A stretch of DNA of 64,000 nucleotides from Mesorhizobium sp. M2D.F.Ca.ET.226.01.1.1 (GTDB lineage: Bacteria; Pseudomonadota; Alphaproteobacteria; Rhizobiales; Rhizobiaceae). The stretch is taken from positions 1-64,000 of the forward strand of contig NZ_RZOY02000008.1 in the NCBI RefSeq assembly GCF_004022705.2, read 5' to 3'. This document shows, one piece after another, positions 8,018-17,330 of the stretch (position 1 is the first letter of the stretch; each line of letters opens with the position of its first letter). A program made the translations under genes and the position numbers. Below the pieces are notes generated by a model. The model made no database searches, was not told the origin of the DNA, and saw nothing but the letters and a program-made list of their open reading frames with translations.

Positions 8018-8557
8018 TCAACGAACCTGGTCGAGCAGGCGCTTGCATTCAAGGAGGTCGAACAGCGCCTCCTGCAGCAAGGCACGGTTGTCACGCGACA
8101 ATTTCGAAGCGTCAGGTTGAACCGGGCCTTCGTCGTCGCTCTTGCCGAGCCCGAAGAAACGGCGGCTGGGCTTCACCTTCGGCTGGCCGACCAATGCATC
8201 CTCGTCGCCGCGCGGCTGCGCGGCCGCCGTCAGCGGCACCTGTTCGGCCTGGCGGCGCTGGGCGATCGCTTCCACGGCGGCCATGTCGCCATTGCCGATG
8301 GCGACCAGAAAATGGTTGCCGTTCTCGCGCAGCAGCTTCTGCACGCCTTTGATCGTATAGCCCTGATCGTAGAGCATATGCCTGATGCCCTTGATCAGTT
8401 CGACATCCTGCGGCCGGTAGTAACGGCGGCCGCCGCCACGCTTCATCGGCTTGATCTGGGTGAAGCGCGTCTCCCAGAAACGCAGCACGTGCTGCGGCAG
8501 ATCGAGATCTTCCGCGACTTCGCTGATGGTGCGGAAAGCATCGGGACTCTTGTCCAT
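8018..8557 (-). CDS. MerR-family transcriptional regulator
   Basis: 179 aa. N-terminal MerR winged HTH (FRTISEVAEDLDLPQHVLRF, RYYRPQDVELIKGIRHMLYD with GYTIKGVQKLL), then a linker rich in charged residues and a C-terminal helix (NRALLQEALFDLLECKRLL). It lies directly downstream of ihfA, a conserved order in Hyphomicrobiales. Start at 8557 is preceded by GGAGGATTGGCCC. No effector-binding domain is apparent, and targets are unknown. Confidence 0.92.
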   Translation of the reverse strand: MDKSPDAFRTISEVAEDLDLPQHVLRFWETRFTQIKPMKRGGGRRYYRPQDVELIKGIRHMLYDQGYTIKGVQKLLRENGNHFLVAIGNGDMAAVEAIAQRRQAEQVPLTAAAQPRGDEDALVGQPKVKPSRRFFGLGKSDDEGPVQPDASKLSRDNRALLQEALFDLLECKRLLDQVR

Positions 8558-8688
8558 GGGCCAATCCTCCACACTGGACCGCGATCCGGTGCATGATGCC
8601 GAATCGTGCCTTATTTCAGCGATTTATGAAACGATATTCAAGCCCGGCGTCAAACGGCTGGCGGTTTTCAACCGCATTCGCCAGCAAA

Positions 8689-9012
8689 CTACTTGCCGCC
8701 CTTGCCCTTGCTGTTCTGGTGCGAACGCAGGATCCGGCTCTTGAGAACGTTCGACGATTTGAACGTCATGACCCGGCGCGGCAGGATCGGCACTTCCTCA
8801 CCGGTCTTGGGATTGCGACCGATGCGCTCGTTCTTGGAGCGGACATGGAAGGTGGCGAAGGACGACAGCTTGACCGTCTCGCCGCGAACGATGGCTTCGC
8901 AGATTTCGTCCAGGACAGCCTCGACGAGCTCCGCCGATTCCGTTCGCGACAAGCCAACCTTCCGATAAACGGCTTCAGCAAGGTCGGCACGCGTAAGTGT
9001 CTTTCCCCCCAT
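8689..9012 (-). CDS. ihfA: Integration host factor subunit alpha
   Basis: 107 aa DNA-bending nucleoid protein that pairs with IhfB and acts in recombination, replication and sigma-54 promoters. Shows the HU/IHF fold: KTLTRADLAEAVYRKVGLSR at the N-terminus, VKLSSFATFHVRSKNERIGR, and the arm NPKTGEEVPILPRRVMTFKS with the Pro that intercalates in the minor groove. The basic C-terminal tail (HQNSKGKGGK) extends slightly past the E. coli protein. It follows fabH in the plsX-fabH-ihfA-merR order, with a 104-bp gap. Confidence 0.96.
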   Translation of the reverse strand: MGGKTLTRADLAEAVYRKVGLSRTESAELVEAVLDEICEAIVRGETVKLSSFATFHVRSKNERIGRNPKTGEEVPILPRRVMTFKSSNVLKSRILRSHQNSKGKGGK

Positions 9013-9116
9013 GCGACCGTCCCATCTGCGAGCAAAAACGTAAATCGATACAGGTAAAGGCAGAGCCTAAGTAATTGATCCGTCAAGGTCAAGAACCGAA
9101 CCGGCGCGTTCGGCAC

Positions 9117-10088
9117 TTACCAGCGGAGCAACACCGCGCCCCAGGTGAAGCCGCCACCCATCGCCTCGAGAAGCACCAGGTCGCCCTTCTTGATGCGGCC
9201 GTCGGCGACGGCCACCGAGAGAGCCAGCGGCACCGAGGCAGCCGAGGTGTTACCGTGTAAATCGACGGTGACCACCACTTTCTGCTCGGCAATCCCGAGC
9301 TTCTTGGCGGAAGCGTCAATAATCCGTTTATTGGCCTGATGCGGCACGAACCAGTCGAGGTCCTCAGCCGTTATGCCGGCCTCGCCGAAGGTTGCCTCGA
9401 TAACGTCGGTGATCATGCCGACGGCATGCTTGAACACCTCACGGCCTTCCATCCTGAGATGGCCGACGGTTCCGGTGGTCGAAGGGCCGCCGTCGACGAA
9501 GAGCTTGTCCTTGTGCACGCCGTCGGAGCGCAGACTGGCCGCCAGCACGCCGCGATCGGTGATCGCGCCAGCGCCTTCTTCCGCCTCGAGGACTAGCGCG
9601 CCAGCGCCGTCGCCAAACAGGACGCAGGTCGAGCGGTCGTTCCAGTCGAGGATGCGCGAGAAGGTTTCCGAACCGATCACCAGGACGCGTCTGGCCAATC
9701 CTCCGCGAATGTAGAGATCGGCTGTGGCGACGGCATAGACGAAGCCCGAGCACACGGCCTGCATGTCGAAGGCAAAGCCGTGGTGCATGCCGAGCCGATT
9801 CTGGATCTCGACCGCGGTCGCCGGGAAGGTGTTGTTGGGCGTCGACGTCGCCAGGATGATGAGGTCGATATCGGCAGGCGTCATGCCGGCGCTGCCGAGT
9901 GCTGCGCGCGCCGCCGCCTCGCCGAGCGAGGCCGTCGTCTCGTCGTCGGCCGCAACGTGGCGCTGGCGGATGCCGGTACGCTGGACGATCCACTCGTCCG
10001 AAGTCTCGACCATGCCTTCGAAATCGGCATTCTTCATGATGCGGCGGGGCAGCGCGGCACCGTTGCCGCGCACGACTGATCTGATCAA
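9117..10088 (-). CDS. fabH: Beta-ketoacyl-ACP synthase III
   Basis: 323 aa. Condenses acetyl-CoA with malonyl-ACP to start type II fatty acid synthesis. The catalytic triad is visible: Cys113 in MQAVCSGF, His250 in VPHQANKR and Asn280 in LHGNTSAAS. The C-terminal GGGFTWGAVLLRW is typical. The start codon is TTG at 10088 (AGGAAAG upstream), giving the family-like N-terminus MIRSVVRG. It lies 9 nt after plsX, so the two are cotranscribed. Confidence 0.97.
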   Translation of the reverse strand: MIRSVVRGNGAALPRRIMKNADFEGMVETSDEWIVQRTGIRQRHVAADDETTASLGEAAARAALGSAGMTPADIDLIILATSTPNNTFPATAVEIQNRLGMHHGFAFDMQAVCSGFVYAVATADLYIRGGLARRVLVIGSETFSRILDWNDRSTCVLFGDGAGALVLEAEEGAGAITDRGVLAASLRSDGVHKDKLFVDGGPSTTGTVGHLRMEGREVFKHAVGMITDVIEATFGEAGITAEDLDWFVPHQANKRIIDASAKKLGIAEQKVVVTVDLHGNTSAASVPLALSVAVADGRIKKGDLVLLEAMGGGFTWGAVLLRW

Positions 10089-10097
10089 AGCTCTTTC

Positions 10098-11168
10098 CTA
10101 TTCCTCGGCGTCGGCGGAGACACCGGATTTCCTGTTTGCCTGGGCAGCCGGGTTGCGCGCATGAAACAGATCGAGGTCGGCCTCGATCCGGTCAAGCAGA
10201 TTGTTGCGCACCATGTCGTAGCCGAGCTCGATGGCCGCCGCAAAGCCATCCGAATCGGCGCCGCCATGGCTCTTGACCACGATGCCGTTCAATCCCAGGA
10301 AGACGCCGCCATTGGAGCGACCGACATCCATCTTCTCGCGCAGCCTGTCGAAAGCGCCCTTGGCGAAGACGTAGCCGATCTTGGCCATCAGCGTGCGGCT
10401 CATGGCGGCGCGCAGATAGCCGGCGATCTGCCGCGCCGTGCCTTCGGCGGTCTTGAGCGCGATGTTGCCGGCAAAGCCCTCGGTGACCACCACGTCGACC
10501 GTGCCCTTGCCGATGTCGTCGCCCTCGACGAAGCCTCGATAATTCATCGAAGCCATGTTGGCCTCGCGCAGCATGCGGCCGGCCTCCTTGACCTCTTCCT
10601 GGCCCTTGATCTCCTCGACGCCGACATTGAGCAGGCCGACGCTCGGCCGCTCCACGCCGAACACCGAGCGCGCCATGCCGGTGCCCAGAATGGCAAAATC
10701 GATGAGCTGATGCGCGTCCGCGCCGATGGTGGCGCCGACATCGAGCACCACGCTCTCGCCACGCGTGGTCGGCCACAGTGCCGCGATCGCGGGGCGATCG
10801 ATGGTGGCCATGGTGCGCAGGCAGAATTTCGACATCGCCATCAGCGCGCCGGTGTTGCCGGCCGAGATACAGGCCTGCGCGCCGCCGTTCTTTACCGCCT
10901 CGACGGCTTTCCACATCGACGACTTCCAGCGACCTTGGCGCAGCGCCTGGCTCGGCTTGTCATCCATGCGTACGGCGATCTCGCAATGAACGAACTCGCT
11001 GACCTCGGCGAGTTTCGGGAATTTGGCGAGTTCGGGGCGCACCACGTCCTCGCGGCCATAGATGACGAAGCGGATATCAGGGCGACGGATGGCGACCGTC
11101 ATCAGCGCCGGGATGACCACGCTCGGTCCGTGATCGCCGCCCATGGCATCGATGGAAATCCTGATCAC
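10098..11168 (-). CDS. plsX: Phosphate acyltransferase PlsX
   Basis: 356 aa cytosolic enzyme that converts acyl-ACP and phosphate to acyl-phosphate, the acyl donor for PlsY in phospholipid synthesis. Family signatures are ISIDAMGGDHGPSVVIPA at the N-terminus, ACISAGNTGALMAMSKFCL, DVGATIGADAHQLIDFAILG and GFAGNIALKTAEGTA. It starts with GTG at 11168 (GAGAAAAG upstream). It precedes fabH and follows DUF177 after a 130-bp gap; the rpmF gene often found beside DUF177 in other bacteria is absent. Confidence 0.97.
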   Translation of the reverse strand: MIRISIDAMGGDHGPSVVIPALMTVAIRRPDIRFVIYGREDVVRPELAKFPKLAEVSEFVHCEIAVRMDDKPSQALRQGRWKSSMWKAVEAVKNGGAQACISAGNTGALMAMSKFCLRTMATIDRPAIAALWPTTRGESVVLDVGATIGADAHQLIDFAILGTGMARSVFGVERPSVGLLNVGVEEIKGQEEVKEAGRMLREANMASMNYRGFVEGDDIGKGTVDVVVTEGFAGNIALKTAEGTARQIAGYLRAAMSRTLMAKIGYVFAKGAFDRLREKMDVGRSNGGVFLGLNGIVVKSHGGADSDGFAAAIELGYDMVRNNLLDRIEADLDLFHARNPAAQANRKSGVSADAEE

Positions 11169-11298
11169 GTAATGCTTTTCTCACGGTTTGCCTGGCTTGC
11201 GGCGGACGCCTGCCGAGGTAAGGGGGCTCGCGAAGGTTCGGCGAAAATAGCGGTTTTGCGCCTGCGCACAACCAACTTTTCCAAAATCCGGACCACTG

Positions 11299-11847
11299 TC
11301 AGGATTTTCCAAGCAGCGAACGCAGCTTTTTCTGGAATTCGCTTTCCTCGGGCTGATCGTCGCCGGCAACGTCGAGCGAAGCCCCCGGCTTGCGCGGATA
11401 AGGGTCGATCGCCAGGCCGAAAAACTGTTCGGCCAGCGCGCCGACATCGATGGTGTCGCCGGAAAATGTCTCCGGGCTGTCCGGTCCGTCGGCGTCGAGG
11501 ATGATCTCGCCGCCACCCTCGAAACCCTCGCGCCCAAGCTTCGACTGCTCGGGCAAGAACAGCGCCTCGACCGGCTCGTCGATATGCGCGACGACCGGCT
11601 CCAGGGTGACGATGCAGGCCTGGGTGATGTCGGCCTCGACGCGGCCGGTGACCTTGACGCCATTGCGCTTCCACGACGCTACAAGCAGCTCGGCGCGATA
11701 GCTTTCGACCGAGAGCAGATCATATTCGGCGGCAAGCGCGGCGCGCTGGCGCTCGTCGGCCTCGACCACGACCGGCAGGCCCTTCTGCGGCAGGCGCGCG
11801 ACATTGGCGACAAACGATACGGGGCTCAGCAATTCGGCGTCTTTCAT
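11299..11847 (-). CDS. DUF177 (YceD-family) protein
   Basis: 182 aa. Family core VTGRVEADITQACIVTLEPV and EALFLPEQSK, followed by the acidic stretch ILDADGPDSPETFSGDTIDV and GALAEQFFGLAIDPYPRKPG, all DUF177 hallmarks. In E. coli the homologue is linked to 23S rRNA maturation; role here inferred by family only. The ATG at 11847 has AAGGAGG just upstream, overlapping the end of the preceding gene; a GTG at 11862 is less likely. Probably co-transcribed with the CBP3-like gene. Confidence 0.93.
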   Translation of the reverse strand: MKDAELLSPVSFVANVARLPQKGLPVVVEADERQRAALAAEYDLLSVESYRAELLVASWKRNGVKVTGRVEADITQACIVTLEPVVAHIDEPVEALFLPEQSKLGREGFEGGGEIILDADGPDSPETFSGDTIDVGALAEQFFGLAIDPYPRKPGASLDVAGDDQPEESEFQKKLRSLLGKS

Positions 11848-11858
11848 CCCGGCCTCCT

Positions 11859-12401
11859 TCACACCGTCCCGGCGACCGGGAACGCGACCGTGCCGGCGGC
11901 GATCGATTGGGTCGGCTGCGCGGCAAGCTTTTGCGAGGCATCGCCAACATAGTCCGCCAGCGACGGCGCCTGCGGCCAGGGGCCGGCGTCCGGCCTGACA
12001 TTGCGGGCGAGCGCCGCCGCAAGCGCCACCCGGTCGTCCTCCTTGAGGGCGTCGTCATAAGCGGCCGTGCGGCCGTAAAACATCTTCGCCAGCTTCTTCA
12101 TGCGTTTGGGCACGCCGACATCGCTGATGCCAAGCTCGCGCAAGGAATGCTCGACATCGAGAAAGAACTCGTCGATCAGCACCTGCGCGACCTCGGCCGC
12201 CACGCCTTGCTCGCCACGCAGCCGGTGCTGGACGAGATACATATGCAGCGACAGCATCTCGAAGCGGCCGAGCGGCGTATCCGGCACGTTCCAGTCGGAA
12301 TAAAACACCGTTTGCCGCGCCGCCGCCACGATTTGTGCGTAGAGCGCGTCGGTGATAGCGCGGTTGGCATTGCGTTCGCGGCCAAAAAGGCGCTGGAACA
12401 T
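11859..12401 (-). CDS. Ubiquinol-cytochrome c chaperone (CBP3-like)
   Basis: 180 aa from the ATG at 12401. Homologous in pattern to CBP3/UQCC1, an assembly factor for cytochrome b of the bc1 complex: MFQRLFGRER, ARQTVFYSDWNVPDTPLGRF, FEMLSLHMYLVQHRLRG, VAQVLIDEFFLDVEHSLREL, GVPKRMKKLAKMFYGR. The frame stays open to an ATG at 12455, but the family start and a GGGAGA upstream favour 12401. Divergent from bamE. Confidence 0.9.
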   Translation of the reverse strand: MFQRLFGRERNANRAITDALYAQIVAAARQTVFYSDWNVPDTPLGRFEMLSLHMYLVQHRLRGEQGVAAEVAQVLIDEFFLDVEHSLRELGISDVGVPKRMKKLAKMFYGRTAAYDDALKEDDRVALAAALARNVRPDAGPWPQAPSLADYVGDASQKLAAQPTQSIAAGTVAFPVAGTV

Positions 12402-12518
12402 TGAGGGTGGTCTCCCGGGGACCTGTTGTTTGATTTGGCCTTGTTGCATCGGCATGCAAGCTGGTTTACCGGTTTTGCGGCCCAGCGCAAGTTGCGGGGA
12501 TGTGATGGAGAATTGTTG

Positions 12519-13034
12519 TTGGGTGCGCTGAAATTCAAGTCGTTCTTTGCGCCCGCCCCATTGGGGGTGGCGTCACTGCTGGTGGTGGTATCGGCGCTTT
12601 CCGCCTGTAATTCGTCCAAGATGTTCGGCGATCTCCATCCAACCGAGACGCTGACGAAGGGCTACGTCATCGACCAGGCCGCCATCGACTCGGTACCGGT
12701 CGGATCGAGCCGCGAGCAGGTGCTTCTGGCGCTGGGCACGCCGTCCACGACCGCCACCTTCGACAACGAGGCCTTCTACTACATCTCGCAGACGCGCAAA
12801 CGCTACGTCGCCTTCGACAATCCGCACATCATCGACCAGCACGTGCTGGCGGTCTATTTCGGCGCCGACGGCCGCGTCACCCAGATTGCCAATTACGGTC
12901 TCAAGGACGGCAAGGTCTTCGACTTCATCTCGAGGACCACGCCGACCGGCGGCAAGGACCAGAACTTCCTCAGCCAGGTCATCAAGGGCGCGTCGAAGAT
13001 CGCCCCCGGCATCCCAGGCGGCGGCACCCCTTGA
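12519..13034 (+). CDS. bamE: Outer-membrane assembly lipoprotein BamE/OmlA
   Basis: SmpA/OmlA-fold lipoprotein of the BAM outer-membrane protein insertase. Signal sequence with charged start (KFK), hydrophobic core and lipobox LSAC, lipidated at that Cys. Then GYVIDQAAIDSVPVGSSREQ, VLLALGTPSTTATF and FYYISQTRKR, the OmlA core, and a Gly/Pro-rich tail. I favour TTG at 12519 (GGAG at 12507-12510); the frame is open up to an ATG at 12426, which overlaps little of the divergent gene but lacks a signal-like start. Followed by a strong terminator. Confidence 0.92.
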   Translation: MGALKFKSFFAPAPLGVASLLVVVSALSACNSSKMFGDLHPTETLTKGYVIDQAAIDSVPVGSSREQVLLALGTPSTTATFDNEAFYYISQTRKRYVAFDNPHIIDQHVLAVYFGADGRVTQIANYGLKDGKVFDFISRTTPTGGKDQNFLSQVIKGASKIAPGIPGGGTP

Positions 13035-13086
13035 GGCTGCCCGTTGGGTCGATTTCCTGCTGCTTTTTGCATCCCTGAAAACAGAG

Positions 13087-13115
13087 CCCGTGAGAATATT
13101 CTCACGGGTTTTTAT
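13087..13115 (+). terminator. Rho-independent terminator after bamE
   Basis: CCCGTGAGAATATTCTCACGGG is a near-perfect self-complementary stem (13087-13108) followed by TTTTTAT. Confidence 0.92.
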
Positions 13116-13192
13116 TTGGGCTATGGGAAGAGCACAACTTGCCAGCGAGATGGCAACCCGCTATCAGGCCGGCCGGGTTGGGGAAGCTTGAA

Positions 13193-13738
13193 ATGACAGA
13201 CGATGGCCGGGCAAGACCGGAAGGCTGGATGGCCACGGGCACGCCCGATCGGCAAACCGTAACGCCCGACTGGCTTGCCATCGACCCTCCGGCGATCGAG
13301 GGCGTCCGGATCAAGGAAATCAGACCCGTAGCGACATCCAACGGCCATCTGACCGAGATCTTCCGCGAGGAATGGCATCTCGATCAATCGCCGGTTGGGC
13401 AGGTGTTTCAACGCACGATGTATCCGGGTGCGGTGACGGGTTGGCACGCGCATGCAGCGACCCTCGACCGCCTTTTCTGCTGCGCCGGCAGCGTCCGGAT
13501 ATCGCTTTTCGACGGGCGCAAGGCTTCGCCCAGTTTCGGCACGGTCTGGCATAAGATCGTCAGCGCCTTGCGACCGGCAATCGTCACGATTCCGCCTGGC
13601 GTCTGGCACGGCGTCGTCGCGCTCGGACCGGAGCCGGCCTTGCTGCTCAACCTCGTCGACAAGGCCTACGCTTATGATGCGCCGGACCACTGGCGGCTGC
13701 CCCCCGATACAGAACAGATCCCCTACAAGCTGGCGTAG
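13193..13738 (+). CDS. dTDP-4-dehydrorhamnose 3,5-epimerase family cupin
   Basis: 181 aa RmlC-like protein. Features: ATSNGHLTEIFREEWHLD, QRTMYPGAVTGWHAHAATLD (the His pair of the active site region), SVRISLFDGR, IPPGVWHGVVAL and LLLNLVDKAYAYDAPDHWRL. Acts in nucleotide-sugar conversion for surface polysaccharide, but no rmlABD genes are near, so the exact sugar is unknown. The ATG at 13193 follows GGGGAAGC. A 37-nt gap to the next glycosyltransferase suggests one operon. Confidence 0.87.
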   Translation: MTDDGRARPEGWMATGTPDRQTVTPDWLAIDPPAIEGVRIKEIRPVATSNGHLTEIFREEWHLDQSPVGQVFQRTMYPGAVTGWHAHAATLDRLFCCAGSVRISLFDGRKASPSFGTVWHKIVSALRPAIVTIPPGVWHGVVALGPEPALLLNLVDKAYAYDAPDHWRLPPDTEQIPYKLA

Positions 13739-13775
13739 CGTGGGACAGGCCGGCCAGGAAGCCTCAATCGGACGG

Positions 13776-14729
13776 ATGGAACCGTTGGTCTCGGTCGTCA
13801 TAGCGACGCACAACCGCCCGGCGGTCCTGCGCCAGACGCTGAAGAGCCTCATCGGTCAGACCCTGCAGGACTGGGAAGCCATCGTCGTCGGCGATGCGTG
13901 CCGGCCGGACACAGCGGCGACTGTCGCCGCCTTCGATGACGGCCGCATCTCCTACATTGATCTTCCCGTGAATTTCGGCGAGCAATCGGGGCCCAACAAT
14001 ATCGGCTTTGCCAGGGCTCGGGGCCGCTTCGTCGCGATCTTGAATCATGACGACCTCTGGTTTCCTGACCATCTGGCGTCGATGAGCGGCTGGATGGACG
14101 CCACCGGCGCCGATGTGGCGATCGCGCGAGGCGCGGTCATCGAGTCGGCCGCAAGCAAAGGTTCCAGGCATACGGTCCTCGGAATGGGACGGGACGGCTT
14201 CTACGATCCCGTCACCACGGTCGGGTTCGGCTCGACCCTGATGATCCGCCGTGCATCGCTGCCAAGGCTTGGGCCATGGCGCCCGGCCAGCCAGTGCGTC
14301 TGCGAAAGCTCCCAGGATTGGCTGTTCCGGGCTTGGCGCAAGGGCGCGGCGATCGTGACGATGCCGCATCTGACCGTGCTCATGCTGCATTCGGGCAAGC
14401 GCGAAGGCAGCTATGCGCGTGACACGGCGCGCGAGCAGGAAGACTTGATGGGCGCAATGCACTCGCCGGACACGCTGCGTTTGAGGGTTCTTGGCAACGC
14501 CGAAGAACCCGCTCCCCTGAAACGCTTCCGCTATCTCAAACGCAAGCTGCTGGCCCATCTCGGCATCCATCCGAGAGCCCGGACCTTCCGCCGCCAATAC
14601 CGGCGCGGCGCGTTCATCGCCATGCTGCGCCGGAAACGCGGTCTGCCGCCGATGCCGGACCGCGAGCCGGGCCTTGATGAACTGCTGGCCCGCTATCGTA
14701 ACGGCAACGAAAAGCCGGAGAACAGCTGA
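13776..14729 (+). CDS. Glycosyltransferase family 2 protein
   Basis: 317 aa inverting GT-A transferase. It opens with LVSVVIATHNRPAVLRQTLK and GQTLQDWEAIVVGDACRPDT, has the NIGFARARGRFVAILNHDDL motif with the metal-binding DDLW (DXD analogue), and a basic C-terminal tail with no membrane segment. Probably adds a sugar to a surface glycan, fitting the upstream epimerase. The frame extends upstream to 13452 over the epimerase gene, but GT2 homology begins at the ATG at 13776. Acceptor and donor are unknown. Confidence 0.88.
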   Translation: MEPLVSVVIATHNRPAVLRQTLKSLIGQTLQDWEAIVVGDACRPDTAATVAAFDDGRISYIDLPVNFGEQSGPNNIGFARARGRFVAILNHDDLWFPDHLASMSGWMDATGADVAIARGAVIESAASKGSRHTVLGMGRDGFYDPVTTVGFGSTLMIRRASLPRLGPWRPASQCVCESSQDWLFRAWRKGAAIVTMPHLTVLMLHSGKREGSYARDTAREQEDLMGAMHSPDTLRLRVLGNAEEPAPLKRFRYLKRKLLAHLGIHPRARTFRRQYRRGAFIAMLRRKRGLPPMPDREPGLDELLARYRNGNEKPENS

Positions 14730-14770
14730 GCGCTCCGCGAAGACGCAGCCGAGGAGCGGGTTGCTTGACC

Positions 14771-14804
14771 AAAAACAAAACCCGCGGGATCGCTCCCCCG
14801 GGTT
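14771..14804 (-). terminator. Rho-independent terminator after hppA
   Basis: On the minus strand AACCCGGGGGA-GCGA-TCCCGCGGGTT forms an 11-bp stem with one mismatch, followed by TTGTTTTT. Confidence 0.88.
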
Positions 14805-14827
14805 TCTAGCTGGAAAACAGGCCGCGC

Positions 14828-16969
14828 TCAGCCGTGCGCGAGCACGGCGAGCAAAAGAAGCGCGACGATGTTGGTGATCTTGATCGCCGGGTTGACGGCC
14901 GGGCCGGCGGTATCCTTGTAGGGATCGCCGACCGTGTCGCCGGTGACCGAGGCCTTGTGCGCCTCGGAGCCCTTCAGGTGCTTGACGCCGTCCTTGTCGG
15001 TAAAACCGTCCTCGAACGACTTCTTGGCATTGTCCCAGGCGCCGCCGCCGGAGGTCATCGAAATGGCAACGAAGAGGCCGTTGACGATGACGCCGAGCAG
15101 CGAGGCGCCGAGCGCCGCGAAGGCCGAGGCCTTCGAGCCCGAGATCAGGAGCACGCCGAAATAGACGACGAGCGGCGCCAGCACCGGCAGCAGCGACGGG
15201 ATGATCATTTCCCGGATCGCCGCCCTGGTCAGGATGTCGACGGCGCGCGCGTAGTTCGGCTTGGAGGTCCCGGCCATGATGCCCTTGTCCTCGCGGAACT
15301 GCTTGCGCACTTCCTCGACGATCGAGCCGGCGGCGCGACCGACGGCGGTCATCGCGATGCCGCCGAACAGGTAGGGGATCAGGCCGCCGAAGATCAGGCC
15401 GGCGACGACATAGGGGTTGGAGAGGTCGAAGGAGACGTCGCCCATGCCCTGGAAGTAATGATATTTGTCGCCGTTGGCGGCAAAGAACTTCAGGTCGTTC
15501 GAATAGGCCGCGAACAGCACCAGCGCGCCGAGGCCTGCGGAGCCGATGGCATAGCCCTTGGTCACCGCCTTTGTGGTGTTGCCGACCGCGTCGAGCGCGT
15601 CGGTGGAGTGGCGCACTTCCTTTGGCAGGCCGGCCATTTCGGCAATGCCGCCGGCATTGTCGGTGACCGGGCCGAAGGCGTCGAGCGCCACGATCATGCC
15701 GGCGAGGCCGAGCATGGTGGTGACGGCGATCGCGGTGCCGAACAGGCCGCCGAGCTGGTAGGTGGCGATGATGCCGCCGACGATGACGATGGCAGGCAGC
15801 GCGGTCGATTCCAGCGAGACCGCGAGGCCCTGGATGACGTTGGTGCCGTGGCCGGTCACAGACGCCTGGGCGATCGAATTCACCGGGCGCTTGTTGGTGC
15901 CGGTATAGTATTCGGTGATCACCACGATGAGGCCGGTCACCAGCAGACCGATGAGGCCGCAGATGAACAGGTTCTTGCCGGTAATGGCGGTGCCGGCGAC
16001 GGTGCCGACCTCGCCCCAGCCAACCGTAGCCGAGGTCGCGGCGGCAAGACCGACGATCGACAGCAGGCCGGTGACGATCAGGCCCTTGTAGAGGGCGCCC
16101 ATGATCGAGCCGTTGGAACCTAGCTTGACGAAGAAGGTGCCGACGATCGAGGTCAGGATGCAGGCGCCGCAAATGGCGAGCGGATAGAGCATGGCCGCGC
16201 CCAGCGCGGCCGTTCCGCCGAAGAAGATGGCGGCCAGAACCATGGTGGCGACAACCGTCACCGCATAGGTCTCGAACAGGTCGGCGGCCATGCCGGCGCA
16301 GTCGCCGACATTGTCGCCGACATTGTCGGCGATGGTGGCCGGGTTGCGCGGATCGTCTTCGGGAATGCCGGCCTCGACCTTGCCGACGAGGTCGCCGCCG
16401 ACATCGGCACCCTTGGTGAAGATGCCGCCGCCGAGACGGGCGAAGATCGAGATCAGCGAAGCGCCGAAGCCGAGCGAGACCAGCGAGTCGATGACGACGC
16501 GATCATTCGGCTGGAGGCCCATCGGGCCAGTCAGGACGGCGTAGTAGATCGAGACGCCGAGCAGGGCCAGGCCCGCGACCAGCAGGCCGGTGATGGCGCC
16601 GGACTTGAAGGCGATGTCGAGGCCGGCGGCAAGGCTGTTGGAAGCGGCCTGCGCGGTGCGAACGTTGGCGCGCACCGAGACATGCATGCCGATGAAGCCG
16701 GCGGCGCCCGAAAGCACGGCGCCTATCAGGAAGCCGATTGCCGAGGTAATGGAGAGCAGCCACCAGGCAAGCAGGAGCACGACGATGCCGACGACGGCGA
16801 TGGTGGTGTACTGGCGCGCCAGATAGGCCTGGGCGCCTTCGCGGATGGCCGCGGAGATTTCCTGCATGCGCTGATTGCCCTGATCGGACGCAAGGACCGA
16901 ACGTGTCGCCCAGATGGCGTACAGAACTGACAGCAAGCCGCAGGCGATGACGGCGGTAATGATGGTCAT
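14828..16969 (-). CDS. hppA: K+-insensitive pyrophosphate-energised proton pump
   Basis: 713 aa integral membrane pump with about 16 helices that couples PPi hydrolysis to proton export. Substrate motifs: GGGIFTKGADVGGDLVGKVE starting near 181 and NPATIADNVGDNVGDCAGMA. The GNTTKAVTK segment near residue 460 carries Lys and Thr where K+-dependent enzymes have Ala, marking the K+-independent subclass. The C-terminal DTVGDPYKDTAGPAVNPAIK is conserved. Monocistronic with its own terminator. In rhizobia this pump aids growth under energy-limited or acid conditions (family knowledge). Confidence 0.97.
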   Translation of the reverse strand: MTIITAVIACGLLSVLYAIWATRSVLASDQGNQRMQEISAAIREGAQAYLARQYTTIAVVGIVVLLLAWWLLSITSAIGFLIGAVLSGAAGFIGMHVSVRANVRTAQAASNSLAAGLDIAFKSGAITGLLVAGLALLGVSIYYAVLTGPMGLQPNDRVVIDSLVSLGFGASLISIFARLGGGIFTKGADVGGDLVGKVEAGIPEDDPRNPATIADNVGDNVGDCAGMAADLFETYAVTVVATMVLAAIFFGGTAALGAAMLYPLAICGACILTSIVGTFFVKLGSNGSIMGALYKGLIVTGLLSIVGLAAATSATVGWGEVGTVAGTAITGKNLFICGLIGLLVTGLIVVITEYYTGTNKRPVNSIAQASVTGHGTNVIQGLAVSLESTALPAIVIVGGIIATYQLGGLFGTAIAVTTMLGLAGMIVALDAFGPVTDNAGGIAEMAGLPKEVRHSTDALDAVGNTTKAVTKGYAIGSAGLGALVLFAAYSNDLKFFAANGDKYHYFQGMGDVSFDLSNPYVVAGLIFGGLIPYLFGGIAMTAVGRAAGSIVEEVRKQFREDKGIMAGTSKPNYARAVDILTRAAIREMIIPSLLPVLAPLVVYFGVLLISGSKASAFAALGASLLGVIVNGLFVAISMTSGGGAWDNAKKSFEDGFTDKDGVKHLKGSEAHKASVTGDTVGDPYKDTAGPAVNPAIKITNIVALLLLAVLAHG

Positions 16970-17330
16970 TGCCGAATTTTCCTCGATTGTTGGCCCAAAA
17001 GAACCCCTCCCTGGGCCGTTGGAACGGGGACGGATGCCGAAGCACGGATTCCACCCCTTGGCTGGGGTGTATGCGAAACAGGGCTTGGAACGTCAAGATA
17101 TTGTTCGGTTTTTGCCCTGCTTTCAGCCGAAAGACGAAGGCAGGAATTGTTGGGCCAGCGCGGGCTTGGAATTAGATCGATTGAAATGACGTTGCGTCAA
17201 GCTGCTGCGGAACCGGGTCGTGGCACGGCCAGCAGCGCCGACGATCGGGCGCTTTACAACCGAGGATCGAGCGCTTTCCCAATGCCCAGTGAAGATGGCG
17301 GAAATCAACGAAGACGACGTCTGAACCTCG
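16970..17330. other. Intergenic region, no gene seen
   Basis: 361 bp between the hppA start and the end of the ABC permease gene. It must hold the hppA promoter, but I see no convincing -35/-10 pair, dyad or conserved small gene. Confidence 0.5.

Noticed and set aside
10161..11504. 447-codon plus frame opposite plsX
   Set aside because: Antisense shadow; plsX motifs on minus strand are unambiguous.
13764..16172. 802-codon minus frame spanning the glycosyltransferase and hppA
   Set aside because: Runs antisense to the GT2 gene and out of frame in hppA; composition is Arg/His-rich; hppA has the true motifs.
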